Part shown: one piece after another, positions 43,528-54,875 of the stretch
Numbering within the stretch: position 1 is the stretch's first letter
Layout of the letters: each line of letters opens with the position of its first letter
Assembly (NCBI GenBank): GCA_963710535.1
Contig: CAVQAW010000003.1
Location: 372,001 to 436,000 of the forward strand
Origin: Pelagihabitans sp963710535
Lineage (GTDB): Bacteria > Bacteroidota > Bacteroidia > Flavobacteriales > Flavobacteriaceae
Length of the DNA stretch: 64,000 nucleotides
Direction: 5' to 3'
The notes under the pieces: generated by a model
What the model saw: the letters and a program-made list of their open reading frames with translations, nothing else
What the model was told of the DNA's origin: nothing
The model's database searches: none
Made by a program: the position numbers and the translations under genes

Positions 43528-44865
43528 CTATTTATAGCGTTTCCCGTGTTTGATGACCATATCCACGTCCTGCAACAGACTGATATATCGCAATACATCG
43601 CCGTCAACAGCGATGATATCGGCGTCCTTGCCAGGGGTAATGGTACCTACTTTATCTGCAACGCCCATCCAAAGGGCAGGCCAATAGGTAGCGGCACGAA
43701 TGGCATACATGGGATCGATACCAAACTCGTTCACCCAAACATCGAGTTCGTTCCAGGTAGATTGGCTGTGAAATTTCATGGGAATTCCACTGTCGGTTCC
43801 GATCATCAAGACCACCCCTGCATCGATCAGTTGATTGATTTTGGTTTCCAAGGTCGGTTTTCTTGAAGGGGTCAATTGAAAATAGGGAAGGCGGTCGGGA
43901 TGCGCGATACTGTTCTTGATGTCAACGATCACGGTATCCGGTAGCCCTCGGTGCCATGAATCATTATCCAACCTTTCACGGTTATCACGCACATATTCAT
44001 AGTTGTAAAGTCCTTCTACGGTCGGGCACCAAAAAAGGGGGCCCTTGTTCATTTGTGCGGTGCGTTCCTTGATCATTTCCATGATATCATCTGGATAGCT
44101 CGGTGCCGAGGAGAGTCCGGTATGTTCGAAGCAATCCACATCCACCATCAAGCCCCTTCGGATTTCCTCTGGCCTATGGCCATGGGCCACCACTTTAAGG
44201 TTCCGTTTGTGGGCTTCGTCGACCACAGCTTTTAATTCTTCGATGGTCATTTGATCCTGATCGATCAATTTGATGACATCTACCCCGGCATCGGCCAGCT
44301 TTTTGATTTTTTTTCTTCCATCTTCCGCCCCATTGACCCCCCATCGGAAATCCTCGGTTCCGGGATAAGGCTGGTGTTGTATAAACGGCCCGGACACATA
44401 TAGGGTTGCCCCTGGGATTTCACCTTTATTGATTGCGTCGCGGACGGCAATACTGGCTTCCAATGGTGCCCCTAGATCTCTTGCGCTGGTTACCCCTGCC
44501 AACAAGAGTTGATGTGCCGAGGCTGGCATGATCACATCCTTGAACAAGGGTGGATAGGTTTTGTCCCAATAGGTGTAATCGGCGTGGCCATTGATCATGG
44601 TATGCACGTGCATGTCCCAAAGGCCGGGCAATACGGTCATACCTTCGGTAGAAATCACTTCGGCATTCGCCGGGATGGGTGTATTGTCGATGGTACCGAC
44701 GCTTTTGATTTTTTCGCCTTCAATAATGATGACGCTGTTCTTGATGGGCTCAGCACCGAAGCCATCGATAAGGGTGCCGCCGACGAGGGCTTTGACAGGA
44801 TTTTCCTGCGCTGAAATGCCTATGGAAAGGAGTGCGATAAGCGTGGTGAGTAATTTCTTGATCAT
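43528..44865 (-). CDS. Secreted amidohydrolase family protein
   Basis: A 445-residue protein with a signal peptide (KKLLTTLIALLSIGISAQ) and the amidohydrolase TIM-barrel: WDMHVHT (the HxH metal pair near residue 85), VIKLIDQDQMTIEEL near residue 195 where a carboxylated Lys or Glu is expected, VVAHGHRP near residue 225, ECFEHTGL-like CFEHTGL near residue 247 and IGTDSGIPMKF near residue 359 with the catalytic Asp. A final ADIIAVDGD strand closes the small beta-domain. It resembles imidazolonepropionase-like hydrolases and exported prolidases acting on peptides or cyclic amides; substrate unknown. It precedes the hemolysin III gene. Its stop-distal end faces the rRNA operon terminator. Confidence 0.87.
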   Translation of the reverse strand: MIKKLLTTLIALLSIGISAQENPVKALVGGTLIDGFGAEPIKNSVIIIEGEKIKSVGTIDNTPIPANAEVISTEGMTVLPGLWDMHVHTMINGHADYTYWDKTYPPLFKDVIMPASAHQLLLAGVTSARDLGAPLEASIAVRDAINKGEIPGATLYVSGPFIQHQPYPGTEDFRWGVNGAEDGRKKIKKLADAGVDVIKLIDQDQMTIEELKAVVDEAHKRNLKVVAHGHRPEEIRRGLMVDVDCFEHTGLSSAPSYPDDIMEMIKERTAQMNKGPLFWCPTVEGLYNYEYVRDNRERLDNDSWHRGLPDTVIVDIKNSIAHPDRLPYFQLTPSRKPTLETKINQLIDAGVVLMIGTDSGIPMKFHSQSTWNELDVWVNEFGIDPMYAIRAATYWPALWMGVADKVGTITPGKDADIIAVDGDVLRYISLLQDVDMVIKHGKRYK

Positions 44866-44935
44866 CTTGTTCGTTTTTTGTTAAATATACCAAAAAAGCG
44901 TGGATGCAAAGAAATACAATGGGCAAGTTTGAAAC

Positions 44936-44970
44936 AAAAAAAAGGCCCCCCGCATTGCTGCGAGGGGCCC
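44936..44970 (-). terminator. Terminator of the rRNA operon
   Basis: On the minus strand GGCCCC, then TCGCA/TGCG pairing around GCAA and GGGGCC, is followed by a T-run (44943-44936). The strong stem with T-run lies directly after 5S rRNA. Confidence 0.85.
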
Positions 44971-44975
44971 GAAGT

Positions 44976-45083
44976 AAGGCGGCTTCCTACTCTCCCACTT
45001 GGTATAGCAGTACCATCGGCGCTGGCGGGCTTAACTTCCCTGTTCGGAATGGAAAGGGGTGGGCCCCGCCGCCATGGCCACCT
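44976..45083 (-). rRNA. rrf: 5S ribosomal RNA
   Basis: About 108 bases. On the minus strand it runs from AGGTGGC to GCCGCCT, which pair as the closing stem. The interior holds the conserved CACCCCTTTCCATTCCGAAC loop region and GAAGTTAAGCCC. Ends are judged from the closing stem and may be off by a few bases. Confidence 0.93.
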
Positions 45084-45198
45084 AGATCTTTAATGACATA
45101 ATAATGGGACAGGTCGAAGTATGTTGTTGAACGTGTTTTTTGGGCAACGTGCGGTTTCTGAACGAAAAAAAGGGGGCTCCCCTCCCCGAAGGGAGGGG

Positions 45199-48045
<2,847 letters not shown>

Positions 48046-48307
48046 ACCTTCTTACTCTATTCTTACTCTCGTACTTTACCTAAAAAATTCGTTCTACTGT
48101 ATTCTTCGCGCGCCCATCCCTAAAGATGAGCGCCCTGTCCCAATATGTCAATGAACCTTGTCCAAAATCTTCCGTTATCGGAGTAACTGGCGTTGCTCCT
48201 CAAACTCCGATTTTGAGGATGCTTTGCAGGTCTCATTTCAGAAACCATGCAAAGCAAGCTTTTCTTGTTTCCATCATTACCGATCCCACTGTTTAAAGCA
48301 TCAATCG
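48046..48307 (-). other. 23S-tRNA spacer
   Basis: Spacer of the rRNA operon without a gene. It holds a boxA-like motif (48141-48156) and two hairpins: CCTCAAA/TTTGAGG (48198-48218) and GCTTTGCA/TGCAAAGC (48221-48255). These probably help in rRNA processing or antitermination. Confidence 0.55.
48141..48156 (-). promoter_or_regulatory. boxA-like antitermination motif, copy 3
   Basis: On the minus strand GTTCATTGACATATTG. The same GTTCATT...ATAyTG pattern occurs before tRNA-Ala's upstream spacer (48526-48547) and in the 16S leader (50474-50489), one copy ahead of each mature RNA block. Confidence 0.45.
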
Positions 48308-48384
48308 TGGAGAATATCGGAGTCGAACCGATGACCTTCCCGATGCGAGATCGGGACGCTCCGGCCCCCGTGGCCGAATCTCTG
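48308..48384 (-). pseudogene. Degenerate tRNA-Ala-like element
   Basis: Downstream of tRNA-Ala on the minus strand lies a second tRNA-shaped sequence. Its 3' part (T-arm ATCGG/CCGAT, acceptor ATTCTCC, discriminator A) is identical to tRNA-Ala over 31 bases (48307-48337 against 48391-48421). The 5' part follows the same outline (TTCGGCCACGGGGGCCGGAGCG against the D-arm of tRNA-Ala), but the acceptor 5' strand CAGAGAT pairs poorly. The anticodon arm has become a 7-bp stem, TCCCGAT/ATCGGGA, with a 5-base loop CTCGC. Read as a 7-base loop it lacks the universal T33. It is probably a decayed duplicate, though the strong stem could be kept for another purpose. Confidence 0.6.
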
Positions 48385-48391
48385 TACCTGG

Positions 48392-48465
48392 TGGAGAATA
48401 TCGGAGTCGAACCGATGACCTCCTGCGTGCAAGGCAGGCGCTCTAGCCAGCTGAGCTAATCCCCC
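48392..48465 (-). tRNA. tRNA-Ala (TGC)
   Basis: A 74-base tRNA. The acceptor GGGGGAT pairs with ATTCTCC (with G-T pairs), the D-arm begins AGCTCAGCTGG, the anticodon stem CCTGC/GCAGG encloses CTTGCAC giving anticodon TGC, and the T-arm is ATCGGTTCGACTCCGAT. Discriminator is A; CCA is not encoded. It stands in the 16S-23S spacer after tRNA-Ile. Confidence 0.93.
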
Positions 48466-48525
48466 GTAACCGTGGTCGGCCCTTGCCGGTCCGCAGTCGG
48501 CGGTGGTCCCAACCCCCAGAATTTC

Positions 48526-48547
48526 CAGTATTCCAAAAAAAATGAAC
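48526..48547 (-). promoter_or_regulatory. boxA-like antitermination motif, copy 2
   Basis: On the minus strand GTTCATTTTTTTTGGAATACTG, between tRNA-Ile and tRNA-Ala. It matches the leader copy in its two halves with a longer T-run between. Confidence 0.35.
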
Positions 48548-48585
48548 TTCACGCCCTCCCCCCTTCAAGGGGCCGGGCTCATGCG

Positions 48586-48659
48586 TAGTCCCGGGCAGAC
48601 TCGAACTGCCGACCTCTACATTATCAGTGTAGCGCTCTAACCAGCTGAGCTACGGGACT
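48586..48659 (-). tRNA. tRNA-Ile (GAT)
   Basis: A 74-base tRNA. Acceptor AGTCCCG pairs with CGGGACT, the D-arm is GCTCAGCTGGTTAGAGC, the anticodon loop CTGATAA gives anticodon GAT, and the T-arm is GGCAGTTCGAGTCTGCC. Discriminator A; CCA is not encoded. First tRNA after 16S in the spacer. Confidence 0.95.
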
Positions 48660-48804
48660 CTCCCGAGCGCGCACGGACTTGACCGCCCTTGGGCGCCGCT
48701 TTACCTATTATAGTTTACCATAAAGACAACCTGATCCGGACAGCGATCAAAATAAATCGAGGGGACGGGGCACGGTCGGGCACATCGGCCGACGGCCTTC
48801 TCTA

Positions 48805-50335
<1,531 letters not shown>

Positions 50336-50406
50336 CGATTCTTATATAACTATCGCCACCGACCGAAAAGCCCTCCCGGCCCCGTCTCTCGATTCAATTA
50401 CTGTCC

Positions 50407-50459
50407 GGGGCGCGGCCATTGAGCCGCGCCCCTTGTCGGGGACCGGTCTACCGGCCCCC
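50407..50459 (-). other. Two strong hairpins in the rRNA leader
   Basis: GGGGCGCGGC/GCCGCGCCCC (50407-50432) is a perfect 10-bp stem with a 6-base loop; GGGGaCCGG/CCGGcCCC (50438-50457) follows. Neither has a T-run, so they look like processing or attenuation structures rather than terminators. Confidence 0.55.
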
Positions 50460-50473
50460 ATTTGTTGTCTTTA

Positions 50474-50489
50474 CAATATTCCAATGAAC
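50474..50489 (-). promoter_or_regulatory. boxA-like antitermination motif, copy 1 (16S leader)
   Basis: On the minus strand GTTCATTGGAATATTG in the leader between the promoter and 16S, where the antitermination boxA of rRNA operons normally lies. Confidence 0.45.
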
Positions 50490-50590
50490 TTTTCGCTCCC
50501 GGACCAAAAAAGGCCCAAGCACCCAGAAATAAAGGGAAATCCCTCCGACACCGTCTCCTACATCATGCTCCCCCAATCCCAAAGCGGGTG

Positions 50591-50598
50591 CAAATATA
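50591..50598 (-). promoter_or_regulatory. rRNA operon promoter (-7 box)
   Basis: On the minus strand TATATTTG matches TAnnTTTG, about 255 bases ahead of 16S. Upstream (50601-50720) is strongly A/T-rich, like an UP element. No clean TTG is seen at -33; rRNA promoters often deviate there. The 615-base space 50336-50950 holds only this leader and the thrS promoter. Confidence 0.55.
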
Positions 50599-50895
50599 AG
50601 AGGGTTTTTTTAAAATAAAATATAATTTGAAATCTTTTTTTAAATAAAATTTCACCCCGTATTTAATACCTTATGGACTAGCTGATTAGCTATTTGTTTT
50701 TTTGAAAGGGCATTAAATATAATACATTATGTTATTTCCCGCAAGCCGAAATGGCTTAAAATTGTCACAAAACCTATCCCGTTTGAAAGATGGCCGTTAG
50801 GCACCTGACAAGTTGGAGCGGCTATTGGGCATGCTCCCTACCCAACCAACCGCAGCATCGATATATGCGAATCCTTAAAAACATCATTATATATA

Positions 50896-50926
50896 TTGTA
50901 GGCATGGAAGCAAGGTACTATCTTTG
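50896..50926 (+). promoter_or_regulatory. Promoter for thrS-infC-rpmI-rplT
   Basis: TTG (50896-50898), 20-base spacer, TATCTTTG (50919-50926): a full match to the Bacteroidota consensus. The predicted start near 50932 leaves a leader of about 18 bases, too short for attenuation. Confidence 0.7.
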
Positions 50927-50950
50927 CCTTCCTGAAATTAAACCAAGTAA

Positions 50951-52894
50951 ATGATCAAGATTACATTACCAGACGGTGCAAGAAAGGAATATGCCGTGGG
51001 CATAACGCCCATTGAGGTGGCCGCGGATATCAGTCAGGGTTTGGCAAGGAACGTTTTATCGGCCAAATTCAACAATACGGTGGTCGAATCCACGACACCC
51101 CTAACCGAAGACGGCGCCTTGGTATTATATACTTGGAACGATATCGAAGGTAAAAAGGCCTTCTGGCATTCTTCTGCCCATATCCTCGCACAAGCTTTGG
51201 AATCGCTCTATCCGAATGTAAAGCTTTGGGTGGGTCCGGCCATCGACAATGGTTTTTATTACGATGTTGATTTAGGGGAAGAAAGCATTTCAGACAAGGA
51301 CTTCAAGTCCATTGAAGACAAAATGTTGGAAATTGCACGTGGGAAACATGATTTCAAGATGCGCGCGGTGCGAAAGGCCGATGCCCTTTCCTACTACCGC
51401 CATAAAAATGAATACAAAGTGGAGCTCATCGAAAAGCTCGAAGATGGCGATATTACCTTTTGCGACCATGATACCTTTACCGACCTCTGCCGTGGCGGCC
51501 ATATCCCCAATACCGGCATCGTCAAAGCGGTAAAAATCCTCAGTGTGGCCGGTGCATACTATAAAGGGGATGAAAAAAATAAAATGCTTACCAGGGTCTA
51601 TGGCATTTCCTTTCCAAAACAAAAAGATCTTACCGAATATCTTGAACTTTTGGAAGAGGCCAAAAAAAGAGACCATAGAAAGCTGGGCAAAGAACTTGAA
51701 CTCTTTACCTTTTCCCAAAAAGTAGGCCAGGGCCTGCCCCTATGGCTTCCCAAGGGAGCGGCTTTGCGTGACCGATTGGAACAATTCCTGAAGAAGGCAC
51801 AGAAAAAAGCCGGATATGAAATGGTGGTAAGTCCGCATATAGGGCAAAAGGAGCTTTATGTCACGTCGGGCCATTATGCGAAATATGGCGCCGATAGCTT
51901 TCAGCCGATCCATACCCCTAAAGAAGATGAGGAATTTTTGCTGAAACCCATGAACTGTCCCCATCATTGCGAAATATTCAACCATAAACCCTTTAGTTAT
52001 AAGGAACTGCCCAAAAGATATGCCGAATTCGGCACCGTTTATCGCTACGAACAAAGCGGGGAACTCCATGGGCTGACCAGGGTACGGGGTTTTACCCAAG
52101 ACGACGCCCATATCTTCTGTACGGCGGACCAGCTGGACCAAGAGTTTAAAAACGTCATCGATCTGTCGCTTTATGTCCTGGGTTCACTGGGCTTTGAAAA
52201 CTTCAGGGCCCAGGTATCGGTAAGGGATCTTGATTCCCCGGAAAAATATATCGGATCTGTTGAAAACTGGGAGAAAGCCGAAGCGGCCATCATCAATGCC
52301 GCCAAGGAAAAAGGACTTGACTTCGTCATCGTTAGTGGTGAAGCTGCCTTTTATGGCCCTAAATTGGATTTCATGGTCAAAGATGCCCTTGGAAGGGACT
52401 GGCAACTGGGCACCATACAGGTCGATTACAACTTGCCGGAGCGATTTGACCTGACTTACAAAGGCAGTGATAACGAAATGCACCGTCCCGTGATGATACA
52501 CCGTGCGCCTTTCGGAAGCATGGAACGTTTTATCGCACTGCTGCTGGAGCATACCGGTGGAAATTTCCCTTTGTGGTTGACACCGCAACAGGCCATAATT
52601 CTATCGGTGAGCGAGAAACATGAAAAATATGCCGAAAAAGTTTTAAATTCCCTAGAAAATAACGAAATTCGCGCCCTCATTGACAACCGGAATGAAACCG
52701 TAGGTAAAAAAATACGGGAAGCAGAAATGAACAAAATACCATTTATGCTCATTGTCGGGGAAAATGAAGAAGCCAATGGAACCATTTCGGTGCGGAGGCA
52801 CGGAGGCGCCGATTTGGGGACAATAAGTTTGGACGATTTTAAGCGCTTGGTCGATACCGAAATAAATAGTACCTTAAAGTCGTTTAAAGCGTAA
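50951..52894 (+). CDS. thrS: Threonine-tRNA ligase
   Basis: A 647-residue class-II aminoacyl-tRNA synthetase that charges tRNA-Thr. Domains in order: TGS (about 1-60), the editing domain (62-230) with HSSAHILAQA and CDHDTFTDLCRGGHIP, the catalytic core with NCPHHCEIF (zinc Cys), RYEQSGELHGLTRVRGFTQD (motif 2) and HRAPFGSMERFIALLLEH (motif 3 with the last zinc-site His), and the C-terminal anticodon-binding domain from about residue 545. All expected catalytic parts are present. First gene of the classical thrS-infC-rpmI-rplT operon. Confidence 0.96.
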   Translation: MIKITLPDGARKEYAVGITPIEVAADISQGLARNVLSAKFNNTVVESTTPLTEDGALVLYTWNDIEGKKAFWHSSAHILAQALESLYPNVKLWVGPAIDNGFYYDVDLGEESISDKDFKSIEDKMLEIARGKHDFKMRAVRKADALSYYRHKNEYKVELIEKLEDGDITFCDHDTFTDLCRGGHIPNTGIVKAVKILSVAGAYYKGDEKNKMLTRVYGISFPKQKDLTEYLELLEEAKKRDHRKLGKELELFTFSQKVGQGLPLWLPKGAALRDRLEQFLKKAQKKAGYEMVVSPHIGQKELYVTSGHYAKYGADSFQPIHTPKEDEEFLLKPMNCPHHCEIFNHKPFSYKELPKRYAEFGTVYRYEQSGELHGLTRVRGFTQDDAHIFCTADQLDQEFKNVIDLSLYVLGSLGFENFRAQVSVRDLDSPEKYIGSVENWEKAEAAIINAAKEKGLDFVIVSGEAAFYGPKLDFMVKDALGRDWQLGTIQVDYNLPERFDLTYKGSDNEMHRPVMIHRAPFGSMERFIALLLEHTGGNFPLWLTPQQAIILSVSEKHEKYAEKVLNSLENNEIRALIDNRNETVGKKIREAEMNKIPFMLIVGENEEANGTISVRRHGGADLGTISLDDFKRLVDTEINSTLKSFKA

Positions 52895-52922
52895 TAATAA
52901 GTTTAACTAAAAAGCAGGAGTC

Positions 52923-53477
52923 ATAGCAATACGTAAGAGATTTAGGCCTCAACCAAGAAGGGAAAATAAAAATCCCCATAATATCAATGCCAGAATTTTA
53001 GCACCGGAAGTGAGGTTGGTAGGTGATAATGTAGAAGTTGGCGTCTATCCTATCCGCGTTGCATTGGACAAAGCAGAAGAGGCAGGTCTGGATTTGGTGG
53101 AGATATCCCCGAATGCCGCACCACCCGTTTGTAAAATCATCGATTACAAGAAGTTTCTTTACGAACAAAAGAAACGGGAAAAGGTGATGAAGGCCAAAGC
53201 TTCAAAAGTGATCGTAAAAGAAATACGATTTGGTCCCAACACCGATGACCATGACTTTGATTTTAAGAAAAAGCATGCAGAAAAGTTTTTAAAGGAAGGG
53301 GCCAAATTGAAGGCTTACGTTTTTTTTAAAGGACGATCGATAGTCTATAAAGACCAAGGCGAGATTTTGTTGTTAAAGCTCGCTTCGGAACTTGAAGAAT
53401 GGGGCAAAGTAGAACAAATGCCCAGGTTGGAAGGGAAAAGGATGACCATGTTCCTCGCGCCCAAAGCCAAAAAATAA
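52923..53477 (+). CDS. infC: Translation initiation factor IF-3 (ATA start)
   Basis: Encodes the factor that keeps ribosomal subunits apart and checks the start codon. The coding frame continues upstream of any ATG, GTG or TTG in the expected region: read from ATA at 52923 it gives 184 residues beginning (M)AIRKRFRPQPRRENK, the usual N-terminus of Bacteroidota IF-3. A GGAG sits 2 bases upstream (52917-52920). The next conventional start, GTG at 53010, would remove about 29 conserved residues. Many bacteria start infC with a rare codon (AUU in Escherichia coli) so that IF-3 represses itself; the same is inferred here. Core motifs DLVEISPNAAPPVCKI and VKEIRFGPNTDDHD are present. Confidence 0.9.
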   Translation: MAIRKRFRPQPRRENKNPHNINARILAPEVRLVGDNVEVGVYPIRVALDKAEEAGLDLVEISPNAAPPVCKIIDYKKFLYEQKKREKVMKAKASKVIVKEIRFGPNTDDHDFDFKKKHAEKFLKEGAKLKAYVFFKGRSIVYKDQGEILLLKLASELEEWGKVEQMPRLEGKRMTMFLAPKAKK

Positions 53478-53485
53478 AAGGTCGC

Positions 53486-53558
53486 ATACCACAAGACGGT
53501 ATCAAAACCAATAAAAGGATTCTGAACCCTGCCTGCAGCCATATGCAGGCAGTTTCAG
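53486..53558 (+). promoter_or_regulatory. Hairpins between infC and rpmI
   Basis: ATACC/GGTAT (53486-53502), then a two-part stem CTGAA + CTGCCTGCA, loop GCCATA, TGCAGGCAG + TTCAG (53522-53558) with a perfect 9-bp inner helix. There is no T-run, so it is not a simple terminator. In other bacteria L20 binds the rpmI leader to repress the operon; a comparable role is a possibility. Confidence 0.5.
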
Positions 53559-53642
53559 CATAAATGAGCAAGCCCCCGTTACCTTTCGGAACTTGCGATG
53601 GATTGAGCAGTACAAGTGAGATTAATATATAAATAGGAGAAA

Positions 53643-53840
53643 ATGCCTAAACAGAAAACAAAATCCAGTGCCAAAAAGCGATTCAAGCTCACAGGCTCAG
53701 GTAAGATCAAAAGAAAGCACGCTTTTAAGAGTCACATTCTTACAAAGAAATCGAACAAGCGTAAGCTTAACCTGACCCACTCGACCTTAGTGCACGAGTC
53801 GGACGTCAACAGTATCAAGGAACAATTGTGTTTGAAATAA
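53643..53840 (+). CDS. rpmI: 50S ribosomal protein L35
   Basis: A 65-residue, very basic protein starting MPKQKTKSSAKKRFKLTGSG, with KIKRKHAFKSH and KSNKRKLNLT, the normal L35 pattern and length. It is preceded by GGAG 5 bases upstream (53636-53639). It lies 165 bases after infC and 114 before rplT, with hairpins on both sides. Confidence 0.96.
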   Translation: MPKQKTKSSAKKRFKLTGSGKIKRKHAFKSHILTKKSNKRKLNLTHSTLVHESDVNSIKEQLCLK

Positions 53841-53880
53841 TCGTTCTTTAGGTAATCTAGTATTAACCCTGGAGTGAGGC

Positions 53881-53908
53881 GATGCCCGACAAAATGTCGA
53901 TAGGCATC
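53881..53908 (+). promoter_or_regulatory. Hairpin between rpmI and rplT
   Basis: GATGCC, CGACA, loop AAA, TGTCG, ATA bulge, GGCATC: a stem of 6 and 5 bp with an asymmetric bulge, about 46 bases ahead of the L20 start. It may be an L20-binding or translational control structure. Confidence 0.45.
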
Positions 53909-53954
53909 ACAGAAGTGTCAAAAACGGACCGCCCGCTACAAAAACTTAAAAATT

Positions 53955-54299
53955 ATGCCAAGATCAGTAAATGCAGTTGCTTCGAGAGCCAGAAGAAAAA
54001 AGGTGATGAAGCAGGCCAAAGGTTACTTTGGAAGAAGAAAAAATGTCTGGACAGTAGCGAAGAACGCGGTTGAGAAAGCCATGTTATATGCGTACCGCGA
54101 CCGTAAGACCAAAAAGAGAAATTTCCGTGGATTGTGGATTACCCGTATCAATGCGGGAGCCCGTTTACATGGGATGTCCTACTCGCAGTTCATGGGCAGG
54201 ATCAAAGCCAACAACATCGATCTTAACCGTAAGGTTCTGGCCGATTTGGCAATGAACCATCCGGATGCCTTTAAAGCGATCGCAGAAAAGGTAAAATAA
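53955..54299 (+). CDS. rplT: 50S ribosomal protein L20
   Basis: A 114-residue basic protein of normal length starting MPRSVNAVASRARRKKVMKQ, with AKGYFGRRKNVWTVAKNAVE, FRGLWITRINAGAR and LADLAMNHPDAF, all typical L20. L20 is an early 23S rRNA assembly protein and in several bacteria represses its own operon by binding mRNA that mimics its rRNA site. The gene ends the operon, followed by a terminator hairpin. Confidence 0.96.
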   Translation: MPRSVNAVASRARRKKVMKQAKGYFGRRKNVWTVAKNAVEKAMLYAYRDRKTKKRNFRGLWITRINAGARLHGMSYSQFMGRIKANNIDLNRKVLADLAMNHPDAFKAIAEKVK

Positions 54300-54320
54300 A
54301 TCAACAACAATCTCACTTAG

Positions 54321-54354
54321 AAAATCCGGTTCCAAAAAGATCCGGATTTTTTTA
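54321..54354. terminator. Terminator after rplT
   Basis: AAAATCCGG, 12-base loop, CCGGATTTT followed by a T-run on the plus strand. On the minus strand it can also serve the yjbQ-type gene, which ends at 54352. Confidence 0.8.
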
Positions 54355-54774
54355 TTCCCCAAAAGCGGTAAGTACCAGATTCCGCCCGGTGGCCCTGTCG
54401 CGATGCTCGCACAGATAGATACCCTGCCAAAGCCCAAGGTTCAATCTGCCCTGGGTGATAGGTATTTGTATGGAGGCCCCCAGTAAAGAAGCCTTGATAT
54501 GGGCAGGCATATCGTCCGGACCTTCATCATTGTGTATGTAGTATGGGGCGTTTTCAGGTACCATTTTGCTGAAATGGCTCTCGAAATCGGCCCTGACACC
54601 GGCATCGGCATTTTCATTGAGGGAAAGGCTCGCGGAAGTGTGTTTGATGAAAACCTGCAACATACCGACTTGAATCTTGCGCAACTCCGGAATGGCGGCT
54701 ACAATACGCTCGGTCACCAAATGGAAACCCCTTGGATACGGCGACAGCCTCAATTCTTTCTGATAAAATTTCAT
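54352..54774 (-). CDS. YjbQ family protein (UPF0047)
   Basis: A 140-residue cytoplasmic protein with the conserved segments LQVFIKHTSASLSLNENAD (the His-Thr-Ser-Ala-Ser core), HNDEGPDDMPAHIKASLLGAS and LGLWQGIYLCEHRD. This is the YjbQ/UPF0047 family, sometimes named secondary thiamine-phosphate synthase from weak activity of one member; the real role is not established. The His residues in three motifs probably bind a metal or phosphate. No thiamine gene is close. Confidence 0.88.
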   Translation of the reverse strand: MKFYQKELRLSPYPRGFHLVTERIVAAIPELRKIQVGMLQVFIKHTSASLSLNENADAGVRADFESHFSKMVPENAPYYIHNDEGPDDMPAHIKASLLGASIQIPITQGRLNLGLWQGIYLCEHRDRATGRNLVLTAFGE

Positions 54775-54845
54775 TAGCCAAGTGTGAAAATGTCAAGAAA
54801 TGGTAAATCTTACTAAATCTAAACCATATTCTGCGCTATAACAAA

Positions 54846-54853
54846 TACCTTTG
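54846..54853 (+). promoter_or_regulatory. -7 box for the HAD hydrolase gene
   Basis: TACCTTTG matches TAnnTTTG, 22 bases before the ATG at 54876. No TTG at the normal -33 distance. Confidence 0.4.
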
Positions 54854-54875
54854 TCGCTTTCAAAAAAGAAAGTGG

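Noticed and set aside
48247..48459. Open frame of 70 codons reading across the tRNA-Ala region
   Set aside because: It lies on the strand opposite tRNA-Ala and the tRNA-like copy; the repeated VENIGVEPMT peptide is just the tRNA T-arm read backwards, a well-known false gene.
50927..50950. T-box or attenuator ahead of thrS
   Set aside because: The leader after the consensus promoter is only about 18 bases, too short for a riboswitch or attenuator.
53841..53954. Short frame starting at 53882 between rpmI and rplT
   Set aside because: It runs through the hairpin and overlaps rplT in another frame; no match to a known protein is seen.
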